Shown: piece after piece, positions 27,652 through 37,900 of the stretch
Numbering within the stretch: the first letter of the stretch is position 1
Layout: the number at the start of each line of letters is the position of its first letter
Virus record (IMG/VR): IMGVR_UViG_3300042880_000288
Coordinates: 1-64,000 of that record
Length of the DNA: 64,000 nt
Direction: 5' to 3' (one strand)
Source of the DNA: a virus
Position numbers and translations under genes: made by a program
Notes under the pieces: model-generated
Databases searched by the model: none
What the model was told of the DNA's origin: nothing
Seen by the model: the letters and a program-made list of their open reading frames with translations, nothing else

Positions 27652-30600
27652 ATGGCAGAGGATACTGGAATACCATTTAACCCATTAGATCCATTAGGAC
27701 CTGATGTTGGAAAGGTTGATTTACCTACTATTGACCCAATTGGATTAAGTCCTTTTGAAGGTGATAATATTAATGTGCCTACATTAGAGAATTATAAAAA
27801 TGTGTATGATATACCAGCTGTTAATATATTACCTCCTCAATCCAGATTAGTTAACCAAGCTCCTAATGTAAGACAACTTGCAACTGGAACAGTTCCTGGT
27901 AAGACACCATCTCCTGTTAAATCATCAGCTTCTGATAGAGCAATGGCATGGATGGCTAAATGGAAAGGTCAGAATGCTACTAGGAATGCACAGCCAAAAG
28001 ATAGTTTTGGTAGAATTTATTCTTACAAAGATGCTCCTAATGGAGATGCTTTTATGGAAAGATACCAAGCTTTTGGTCAAGAAAAATTTGATGAGTTAGG
28101 GTTCTCTCCAATTAGAAATAATGAAGCATTATATAATGACAATACTACTTGGTGGCAGAGACATAGTAGAATGATGACTAATTCTTTTTGGCCATTGTTT
28201 TTTAGAGGATTTGTTTCAGGACCAAAAAGTTTAGCTAAAGCTATGACAGGTGATTTTAGTGCTGATCCTGAAGAGGCAGACTTTTATGAAAGAGCTGCTG
28301 CAATTGGTCAAGATAGTACAGGTGGTTTTGGTTCTTTCTTTAATAATACAGCAATGAACTTTGGTTATACTGCAGGTATAATTACTGAAGCAATTGCAGA
28401 AGAAGGTATTGCTCTATTATTAGCTCCTGAAACTGGTGGTGCAAGTGTTGTAGCTGCTACAGCAAATAATATGAGAAAACTAGGTACTGTAGGAAAAACA
28501 ATATCTATGTCTAGAAAGTTACCAAATTTTGCTTCAAAAGGAATGAATCTTAATAGAGCTAGTAGAGCTCAAGCAGTAGCTAGATCATCTGCTGCTTATG
28601 GTAAAGTTTTAAATAATAGTATTAAAGGAATTGGTGGAACTATTAATGGATCTAGAGGTTTTTGGAATGCTGTAAGAACAAATAACATAGTAAAATTTCT
28701 TAACCCTTTAGACAATACAATTGATGCTATAGCTGGTGTTGGTAAAAATTTAGATAACCTTACAGGACTAGCTAAAAGTTATCAAGTTGTAAATAAAACG
28801 GCAGGTGGTTTATATAGAGACATGAGAGCTCTAAATATGGCTTTATCTGAAGCTAGACTTGAAGGTGGTTTAGTTCAAAATTCTACATATGAAAAATTAT
28901 ATAATGATTATTATATGAAGAATGGAGAAACTCCAGATGATGAGATGCAAAGAGCTATGTTACAACAAGCAATTGATGCTGGACAAGAAACATTACTTTG
29001 GAATGTTGCTCTTGTATATGGAACAAATAAAATTACATTCCCTAATATAATGGGACCAAAAGGAGGAATTAAAAACTTCTTAAGAAGCAAGACTGATGAT
29101 ATATTGAACTTAGATTCTAAGGTTGGTAAGATGGTTATTCGTAAGAATAAAGATGTTGTAAAAAAAGGTGGACTTAAAAATAAATACAAAGGTGAGTTTG
29201 TTGAATATAGTTTTAAAGAAACTTTAAAATCTTTTGCAAAAGATCCAATTAGAAAATCTGCAAAAGGTGCATTAGTATATCTTAAAGGAAACATTGCAGA
29301 AGGTTTACAAGAAAATGTTCAGGAAACATTATCAATGGGTCTTGAGAATTATTATGTAAATAAGTTTGAGTCAAATGCATTAAGAGCACATTTATTTAAT
29401 AGGGCAGCAACTGAATACTCTAAGGATAAATCTGAATATATATCTGAAGCATGGAAAAAATTTAATCCTTTTACATCAGAAGGTTTTGAAATATTTGCCT
29501 CTGGTGCATTAATGGGATTATTTGCTTCTCCAATAAATCAATCTGTTGAGTGGGCTTCTATAGCATATAATAAAAACTTTAATAAAGAAGAATACAATAA
29601 ATATATTGAAGCTAAATCAAATTATGCTAAAGGTGTAGCTGCTACAATGAATAGAATGTATTCAGATCCCCAAGCTTTCTTTGAATCAAAAATTTTCAAC
29701 TATGCCACACAAGATCAAATTTTTTCTGCTAAAAAGTTTGGTTCAAGAAAAATAGCTCTTGATGCTTCAGATGAAGCTATTGTAGATACTGTTACAGCAT
29801 TTTTAGAAACAGGTAACTATGATATGCTTAAGCACTACATAGGTGAATATAATAATATGACTGCTGAAGAGATTGAAGAAGATCTTGGGTTAGAAAAAGG
29901 CTTAGGTCAAAAATATAAAGATAGAGTTAATAATGTTTTAGATAAAGCAAATCAAATTGAAGAAACTTATAATGAGATCAATAAAAGATATCCATCTCCA
30001 ATTAATTTAGGTGACTATAAAAAAGGAACTGATGAATATAAACGAGCTGCCATATTTAACTCAGCATGGAACTTAGCAAAAAGGAATGCAGTCTTTTTAA
30101 ATAGTTCATACAAAGACTCTTTAGAAAGGATGTCTTCCATAGTTAATGCTGTATCTTCTGATCCAAGTTTATCTAAAACACTATCTGCAAGGGATATGGA
30201 GATGCTTACTAATGTCTCTAAAATGAAAAGTGAGAGAGACATGTTAAAGGCTGAAATTGATGCTGTAAAAGGTTCAGGAACCGCAAGCAGATTTGATTTA
30301 ACAGGGGCAGGTAAAAAACAGAAAAAACTTGATGCTTTAGATGAGTTCATTAAAGCTTATGATTACTTTCAAAATTATGAAGTATTTGATATTGAAGAAC
30401 AATTAGACTATCTTGAAGCTGAAGGAAAACTAAAAGATATAAAAGATAATGATGGTAATGCTTTATCTGAAAAAGATGCTAGAGAAGAGGCTAAGAAATT
30501 TTTGTTAGCTAAATTAAAAGTAGAACCTAAATCAGAAGAAGCAACTTTACAAGCAAAAACTAATTTAGAAACTGCTTATAAAAATTTCTTAAGAGCATCA

Positions 30601-33600
30601 GCTAATTTAAATGAGGGTACTTATTTTGAAGAGGGTGCTGATAAAGCATTTGAATTATTATTAGACCATTATAAACTTGGAAGAGAGTCTAATATTATGG
30701 CTGACTATATAAACTTACTCCATAATCCAAAAGAATTTGCTGAACATGTTGAAAGAAATTATGAATGGATGTCCCGTCTATATGAAAACAGACAAGACCA
30801 TTATGATAAACTAGTAAATAAACAACTTGCTCATATAGAACTTAATGCTATTCTTAATGCATTAGCTGATAGAAATGTATTCATATCTGAGGAAGATGCA
30901 ATAAATTTCTTGAGAAATCCAAGAATGATCCCTGAAGAATTTTTTGATAATACTAGAAAAGCAGTTATTAGAGAAGGTCATCCAGAGTATGAAGAACTTA
31001 GAACTTTATTTGTTATAGCCTCTGCTACTGCAATCAGAGGAGTTGCTGATCCTACAAATGAAGACTTAGAAAGAAACTTGGATTTCTTAGATGAAGAAAT
31101 GCAAAAAGAAATTGATGCATTACCTCAGATAGAAGTAAAAAGAGGAATCAAAAGTTTAGATACAATGGGAGATCCTTTTGTTGGTATTCAAGCTGTATTT
31201 GATCAATTAGGTAATGACCAATACATTGAAGTTTCTTATTTAGATGCGGCAGGTAAAGAACAAAAACAAATCTTTTATAAAAAAGATGATCAACTTTATT
31301 ATGATAATGATAAAGGTAACAAGGTAGAATTAGATGCTATAACAGCTCAATTTCTTGATGGAGATATCTATACATTAAAATTAGAACCAAAAGATCAAGA
31401 GGCTGTAAAAGAAATAAAAGAAAGGTATGCACAAAGAAGAATAGATTATATCAATAAGATGTCTGAAAAAGTTGCTAATACAGCAGCTGAAGAAGCACAG
31501 AATAGATTTATTCCTTTTACTAGTGCTACTCCATATGAAGATATGGATGTTGAATTAAGAGAACTTTTAGCTGGTGCCTACAATGAATATCTGGATGATA
31601 ATCCAGAGTTGATGGAGAAAGTTGTAGATTTAGATGATTATGCTTATGCTGAGGAAAGAGATTCTTTTATTAGAACAAATAGAATTGCAAAAGAAATAAT
31701 TGATAGATACAATAAAAAGAAATTAGCTGAACAAGCTACTACTCCAACTGGTGAGATTGAAGCACCTGTTATTGAGATAAATGGTCAAATGATTGACTTT
31801 GCTACTTTAACCGATGCTCAAATTAGAAACAAGATTAGATCTTTGACTAAAGCAGCTGACAAGTTAAGTGAAGATATAGAAGCTTTACCTGAAGATAAAA
31901 GAAATAAAGCTGATATAGAAAGATTAGCAAAGATGAGATTTAACATAAATCTTGCTGAAAAGTATCTAGCTAACAGAGTAAAAAATAACAGATCCGCAAA
32001 AATGGAGACTGTAAAAGATATTATCAATAGAGAGATCTTAAGGTTCCAAGATGGTATAACTAAAACTAGCAACAATAGTAAGTATGTAATTGATGATGAT
32101 TTATATACCCGTGTTACCACTGCTATTGAATCACTTAAGAAAGATGCATATAACTATAAGAATATCAATATAGTTTTAGCTGAGTTCAATAAAACAATCG
32201 GCCAAGGAAAATCAGTTGATGACTTTATAGCAGCTCTTAAAACAAGATTACCTATAGGTACAGATGGTATGAGTAAGTATGTATATAAAGTACTTGCCAG
32301 AAATTTAAAACAAGTTATTGAGCCAGAAGATCCTAAAGCTAAAAAATTATCTGCTGATGAACTAAAAAATTATTTAAAAGAACAGATCTCTGAACTTACA
32401 TATGAAGAAAGTAGAATAGGAGGTAACTATTTAGATGCTGAAATAAGAAAATTCCTTGATGAAGGTGAAGCTCAGTTTGATGAAACTAAGATTGATAAAG
32501 CTGCTTTTGATGCAATCTTTGGACCTAATTCAGTACTTGCTAAATTAAAAACTAGACAGGACAATGGTGAAATAAAAATCTATGCTAATAACATTAAGTT
32601 ATTTGATAAAGATTCTAAAATTGCTGGAGAGATTGACTTATTAATAGTTGATAGAGAAGGTGCTGTGTCTATAGTAGATATTAAATCAGGTAATAAAGAT
32701 AAGTGGTCTGGCTTTCATGATGCCGCTAATCCTTATTCTAAAAAGGAAACTTATTTATTACAACAAACAGCATATGCAAACATGTTTTATAACATGACCG
32801 GCATTATGCCAAAAGTTTATTTATTACCTATTGAAATTGAATCAGATCCAAATGTTGACTTAGATGAAAAAACAGGTCTACCAATTGGAGGTAAAATACT
32901 TACTGCAAAATATGCTACGTCTCCAGTACAGTTAGGTGAAAATTTAATTGTATTAGATCCTAATACTGCATATGGTGATGAAACAATTCAAGAAAAAGTT
33001 GATACATTGATTCCAAGAAAAGAATTTGTTCCTGCTGAACCTGCTACAACTCCATTACAAGAAGTAAGTGATGAAGAATTTCAAGATTTTGTTGATAATA
33101 GAAATGTATCACAAAGTAGACTAGATGATATCACCTATAAAATATCTAGAGGTATTGAACTTACAGAGAGAGAATTAGCAATCAGTCAAGAATTTGTAGC
33201 TGATATAAACTTTAAACTAATTCAATTAGCACAACAAGAACAAGAGAATCAAGTGGGTGATGATGCTGAATCTGCTACAGGAAAAGCTGTCTTAGATGAA
33301 GTAAGTAAAGCTCTTACTGAATCTGAAAAAGAAACCAGACAAAGAAACATTGATATATTAAATAGAAGAATAAGTATTCTAGAAAGTAGAGCTCTTGAAA
33401 ATGACAAAAGTTTAGGAGAACTTCAAGATACTCTTGGTTTTTTACAAAATATGTTAGACTCATCTGTTGAAATAGCTGGTCTTGAATTTGAAGCATTAAT
33501 GAATAGTGCTAATAGTTTGTATGAGTTAGCTAATAAATTAAAATCTGCTAAACAAGTAAAAAGGGGAGAAAAGATTAAAGCCAGAGCTGGTCAGTATGAA

Positions 33601-34995
33601 AAGGAAACTAAAGAGAAAGCACGTAAAATTACATTTAAAGAAGCTCAGTTTATTTTAAATACTGTTAGAAAAGTACAAGATGAAATAAGACAACTTGAAG
33701 AGATTAAAAAAGATTTGACTAATCAGATTAATTATTACAATAATCTAAAAACTGATCCATCAATGAGACTTATTAATAAGTCTGAGATTAATCAAAAGAT
33801 TGTTAAGGTTAAACGTAAGATATCTACAATTGAAAAATTAATAAATATCTTAAGAAATGCAATTAGAAAATCATTAGAATATCTTCAAGAGTATTTAAAA
33901 ATCTTTAATAAATATAATACTAAACTTGATAGATTCAGAAAAGATACCGGTTTCCAAGAATTATCAGCTGATGAAATTAGAGCATTGATTGATTCTTTAG
34001 ATCCAAATGATGTATCTACACTAGATAGATATCCTCAACTTAAAAAACAATTTGACACTCTTGTAGATAAAGTTAATAAATCCATGGATGATGTTGAGTT
34101 TACTGATGAAGTCATTCAAGTTGAAAGAGATAGATTAGAAGAATTAGTTGCTGCCCATAAAAAGTATAATGATCAATTAAGATACTTGCAAGAGTTATTA
34201 GAACCAGTTGCTGCTGATGCATTTTATGAAAGTCCTTTGTCTGATAAAAATGCACCTGATGCACCTAAACCAAAAACAGGTGGTACTCCTGCTCAACAAA
34301 GAATTCAAACTAGAATTGAAGAAACTAATAAAGAAATCCAAGATGCTAAAGATGATATGGGTGACACTGTAGGATCATTTAGTCTTAGTGATATAGAAGA
34401 AGCCCCTAGTGGACAACCTGCTGTTAAAACTGAAGGATTTAAAACTCTTTCAGATATGGTAGAAGCTGCTAATGATCTTATTGAATTAAATAAGATCTAT
34501 GATGTAATTACTGACTATACTTTAACAGTAGATGAGTTAGATCAACTATCAGATCTTATTGATCAGAGAACTGAAGCATTACAAACTAATACAGCAACTA
34601 TTACATATAATGAAAATAATATTTCAAAAGGTGATAGATTTATCGTAAAAAATGCTATATTTATTAATAAGGAAATTTTTGCAGAACCAGGAAATTCACT
34701 CTTTATAGAATCTGTTAATGAAAATGGAGTTACAGTATATAAAGTGTTGGGAGGTGAAACAGAAAATCTTACCTTTGAAGAATTAACTAATAATACAACT
34801 CTTGATAACATGTCAAACATCCCACAAGAAGAACCAGTAGTTCTATCTACAGAAGATAAAAATGTAATTAAATCTTCATTAGATGCAGCTAATTCAATTA
34901 CTACAGATGACTTAGATGCAGTTAAAGATTCAATTAAAAATAAATCAATGGATGATTTAGAGAATGATTTATTAGAAACTAATGTTTGTGAATAA
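27652..34995 (+). CDS. Giant virion protein with a PD-(D/E)XK nuclease-like core
   Basis: A 2447-residue protein. The N-terminal 110 residues are Pro-rich. Hydrophobic stretches near residues 230-275 and 605-625 (GFEIFASGALMGLFASPIN) may contact membrane. Most of the rest is charged coiled coil. Around residues 1645-1710 lies a nuclease-like core: GEID with Asp1662, then VDIKSG with Asp1676 and Lys1678, then LLQQTAYANMFY with Gln1704/Gln1705 and Tyr1708. This is the G-x-x-D, D-x-K, Q-x-x-x-Y pattern of RecB/Cas4-type nucleases. It precedes the 4739-aa RNA polymerase gene with a TAATG junction, so the two are probably made in fixed ratio. The nuclease may process host or own DNA after ejection. 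The fold call is by motif only. Confidence 0.82.
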   Translation: MAEDTGIPFNPLDPLGPDVGKVDLPTIDPIGLSPFEGDNINVPTLENYKNVYDIPAVNILPPQSRLVNQAPNVRQLATGTVPGKTPSPVKSSASDRAMAWMAKWKGQNATRNAQPKDSFGRIYSYKDAPNGDAFMERYQAFGQEKFDELGFSPIRNNEALYNDNTTWWQRHSRMMTNSFWPLFFRGFVSGPKSLAKAMTGDFSADPEEADFYERAAAIGQDSTGGFGSFFNNTAMNFGYTAGIITEAIAEEGIALLLAPETGGASVVAATANNMRKLGTVGKTISMSRKLPNFASKGMNLNRASRAQAVARSSAAYGKVLNNSIKGIGGTINGSRGFWNAVRTNNIVKFLNPLDNTIDAIAGVGKNLDNLTGLAKSYQVVNKTAGGLYRDMRALNMALSEARLEGGLVQNSTYEKLYNDYYMKNGETPDDEMQRAMLQQAIDAGQETLLWNVALVYGTNKITFPNIMGPKGGIKNFLRSKTDDILNLDSKVGKMVIRKNKDVVKKGGLKNKYKGEFVEYSFKETLKSFAKDPIRKSAKGALVYLKGNIAEGLQENVQETLSMGLENYYVNKFESNALRAHLFNRAATEYSKDKSEYISEAWKKFNPFTSEGFEIFASGALMGLFASPINQSVEWASIAYNKNFNKEEYNKYIEAKSNYAKGVAATMNRMYSDPQAFFESKIFNYATQDQIFSAKKFGSRKIALDASDEAIVDTVTAFLETGNYDMLKHYIGEYNNMTAEEIEEDLGLEKGLGQKYKDRVNNVLDKANQIEETYNEINKRYPSPINLGDYKKGTDEYKRAAIFNSAWNLAKRNAVFLNSSYKDSLERMSSIVNAVSSDPSLSKTLSARDMEMLTNVSKMKSERDMLKAEIDAVKGSGTASRFDLTGAGKKQKKLDALDEFIKAYDYFQNYEVFDIEEQLDYLEAEGKLKDIKDNDGNALSEKDAREEAKKFLLAKLKVEPKSEEATLQAKTNLETAYKNFLRASANLNEGTYFEEGADKAFELLLDHYKLGRESNIMADYINLLHNPKEFAEHVERNYEWMSRLYENRQDHYDKLVNKQLAHIELNAILNALADRNVFISEEDAINFLRNPRMIPEEFFDNTRKAVIREGHPEYEELRTLFVIASATAIRGVADPTNEDLERNLDFLDEEMQKEIDALPQIEVKRGIKSLDTMGDPFVGIQAVFDQLGNDQYIEVSYLDAAGKEQKQIFYKKDDQLYYDNDKGNKVELDAITAQFLDGDIYTLKLEPKDQEAVKEIKERYAQRRIDYINKMSEKVANTAAEEAQNRFIPFTSATPYEDMDVELRELLAGAYNEYLDDNPELMEKVVDLDDYAYAEERDSFIRTNRIAKEIIDRYNKKKLAEQATTPTGEIEAPVIEINGQMIDFATLTDAQIRNKIRSLTKAADKLSEDIEALPEDKRNKADIERLAKMRFNINLAEKYLANRVKNNRSAKMETVKDIINREILRFQDGITKTSNNSKYVIDDDLYTRVTTAIESLKKDAYNYKNINIVLAEFNKTIGQGKSVDDFIAALKTRLPIGTDGMSKYVYKVLARNLKQVIEPEDPKAKKLSADELKNYLKEQISELTYEESRIGGNYLDAEIRKFLDEGEAQFDETKIDKAAFDAIFGPNSVLAKLKTRQDNGEIKIYANNIKLFDKDSKIAGEIDLLIVDREGAVSIVDIKSGNKDKWSGFHDAANPYSKKETYLLQQTAYANMFYNMTGIMPKVYLLPIEIESDPNVDLDEKTGLPIGGKILTAKYATSPVQLGENLIVLDPNTAYGDETIQEKVDTLIPRKEFVPAEPATTPLQEVSDEEFQDFVDNRNVSQSRLDDITYKISRGIELTERELAISQEFVADINFKLIQLAQQEQENQVGDDAESATGKAVLDEVSKALTESEKETRQRNIDILNRRISILESRALENDKSLGELQDTLGFLQNMLDSSVEIAGLEFEALMNSANSLYELANKLKSAKQVKRGEKIKARAGQYEKETKEKARKITFKEAQFILNTVRKVQDEIRQLEEIKKDLTNQINYYNNLKTDPSMRLINKSEINQKIVKVKRKISTIEKLINILRNAIRKSLEYLQEYLKIFNKYNTKLDRFRKDTGFQELSADEIRALIDSLDPNDVSTLDRYPQLKKQFDTLVDKVNKSMDDVEFTDEVIQVERDRLEELVAAHKKYNDQLRYLQELLEPVAADAFYESPLSDKNAPDAPKPKTGGTPAQQRIQTRIEETNKEIQDAKDDMGDTVGSFSLSDIEEAPSGQPAVKTEGFKTLSDMVEAANDLIELNKIYDVITDYTLTVDELDQLSDLIDQRTEALQTNTATITYNENNISKGDRFIVKNAIFINKEIFAEPGNSLFIESVNENGVTVYKVLGGETENLTFEELTNNTTLDNMSNIPQEEPVVLSTEDKNVIKSSLDAANSITTDDLDAVKDSIKNKSMDDLENDLLETNVCE

Positions 34996-37900
34996 TGAAA
35001 ATTACTTGTGCTCTTAGTAAAGAACATTTACTAAAACTTGCTGCTGTTATATATAAAGATATTGAATCATACCAAGCAGAGAATAAAGCCTATGATGCCA
35101 GAGTTTTAATGAATCAGTTATATGATAAATTAAATAAAGCACAAGGTCAAGAAGTTGCCTTATCTTATATGCAACAGATGCCATTTTTAGTTGGTCAAAT
35201 TGCTTTTAAAGAAAGCACTGAGCTCATTGAAGATTTTGCTATTAATGATCTATTTAAGTTAAATAAAGAATTCAGAAATGAAGATTCTGGAGTTCAATCT
35301 TTATTAAATTTTTTTGGTAAGACAATTGATGCATCTACTCTAAAACTACTTGCAGATGCAGAGTTAAATAATCCTGTTGAGAATGATGGGCCACCAATTG
35401 CTGAAGAACCTCCAATAGAAAAATTTACTGATAAGAGATTAAAAGTTTTAGTTGACAATGCTATATCAACTACCTGGGAAGAGTTTTTAGAAATGGATCC
35501 TAATTTAAAAGTTGATGAAACAATAGAGAATGTAGATCCTGCTAAAACTACTGTATATAATACACTAGATAGACTTAGAAAGTTAACTTCTGGTGGAACT
35601 GCCTTAGATACTATAGTAATGGATGATAACAAGGTTAAACTTAGAGTTTGGTCTCTTAATGCATTTCCTCAAGACTTACTATATCAAAAGACAAAAGATC
35701 TTAAACAAAGAATAAATACATTTCAATCTGGTAAAGCTAAAGATCAAGGTGAAGTAAAACCGGTTACTGAACAATTCATGGTTGTTCTTACAAATGAAAA
35801 AGGTCAGATACTTTATTTTAATGAAGCAGGTGTTGTTACTCCTAAAGAAAATGGAGGTAAACCTGTTTATCAAATGCTAAGAGATGTTAGATTAGAGAAA
35901 GGTGGTGAGTATAGAGTTACAGATATATATGGTAGAGAGGATATGATCCTTGGTTCTGCTCAAACTGCTCAAGCAAGAGTAAAACAAATGGGTTATAAAT
36001 CCATTGATATGTTTGAAAAATCTGAAGGTGTTAAGTTCTCAGATTTTGTAAATCAAATTGAAGAAGAAAGACAAGCAAAGTTTAAAGAGTATTATGATTT
36101 TAGACAGTCCTTAATTGGAATGCCAGCTAATAGACAAATATTTTTACCACTTGTTGATGTAAGTAATGGTGTTAGAAATGGTAGAGTTAGACCAGGAACT
36201 ATGAACATCAATAACTTAAGATCCTTTACTCCTGAACAAGCTGAAGCTATACTACAATCAATTACATTATTAGATACTGATTATATTACTGAAGATAGAA
36301 CACTTAAAGCTAATACATCAGCTGTTCAAATTAATGGAGAAGTATTTGAAGTTGACAGACCAGATATATCAACTGATCTGGCTACAAAAATAGCTAAGGT
36401 GCTTACTTCTAAAGATCTAAGTATTACAAGTAAGTTGGACTTTGTTCAACAGTTTTTAGATAACGCATTAGATGAAGATGTTAGAAGACATTTTATAAAG
36501 TATGATGCTGACCAAAAAAAATTAAGATTTTTATATAGAACATATATAAATGCTCAGTTTAAAGAAATTAAAAAAACAAATCCAAAAGCTGCAAATACAT
36601 GGTTGGAAGTTGATTTAACTGGAGGCCCTGCAGCTGAAGCAAAAATTATTGAAGTTCTTTTGAAAGGTAAAGGAACTTTAAAAAAAGAGAATAATAAAAT
36701 TGTATTGGATAAGAACGGTATTCCTGAAGTGGGAAGATATTATCCAGCTAAAATTAAATACGATAAAGGTTTACTGCAAGACGGTACTTATTTTGATTAT
36801 ATAGAAGATCCAAATAAACCTGGAGAATATATGTTCAGTGTAGGTTCCTATAAAACAGGATTACTTCCAACAATGGATGCTAAAATTGTATTAGGAAAAT
36901 CTAAATCAATTCCTTTGTTTAATAGCTACATGATTTTTGCAATTCCAAATGCATTTTCAGAATCTATTGATCAAATTAAAGATGAGAATGAAATAAAAGG
37001 AGAGCCTTCAGAAATACGTAAGAAGTATAATGAGTTAGTAGATATATTAAAAAATTCTCCTGATCAAAATCCAAGTTTAAAAGCAACAGTTACTGAATTA
37101 GGAAAGATAACACAGACACCTACAGGTAATTATAGAAGTATTGATATTACAATTGAAGGTCAAGAAGGAACTTTTAGATTGTATAGAGTTGTAGATACTA
37201 GTGCTAAAGTTGGAGATGAGATAAGTTTAATACTTAGAGATATTGAAGTACAAGATGGTATGGGATATCCTAATACTATTGTAGGTGTAAGAGATTTTGA
37301 AGGTAGAAGATATGACTTTGGATTCTTACAAGACTCATTCCGTAGTAAAGAATATAATGAACCATCAAGACAACCTGTACCATTAAATACTGAAGCAATA
37401 GAGGAAGCTAAAGAAGAAGAAGAACTTGATGATATAACAGATACACAATCTGAAGTAGGTGAGAGTAAAGATATTCCAATAACTCCTATTGAACCTGGTA
37501 AAGGTAGTATAGGTAGAATACTTGATGAGGATCCGGGGTTTGTTCTTGATAGAAAAACATGGCTGAGTCAATCAGGAATTACTCAAGAGCAATTAAATAA
37601 TGCAAAAGATTGGTGGGAGAATTCATCTTCTGGTAAGCTTTTAAATAAATACATTGAACTCAGTGTAGCAGCAGATTTAGTTAACTCTGATGTATATGCA
37701 AAATTTATTGCTAAAGGAGCATGGCTTTTAGGTTATGCTGATTACAAATTACAGCCAGGTAAACTTGGAGTTATTGCTTTAAATCCCCGTAATGGTGGGA
37801 ACTATGTAGATGTTTATCATGAAGCTTGGCACGTATTTTCTCAGTTATTCATGACTAATGAACAAAGAGTTAAATTATATACAGAGTTTAGAAATTCAGA

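Noticed and set aside
27878-28099. 73-residue + strand frame inside the 2447-aa gene
   Set aside because: It overlaps in another frame with no start context; shadow of the real gene.
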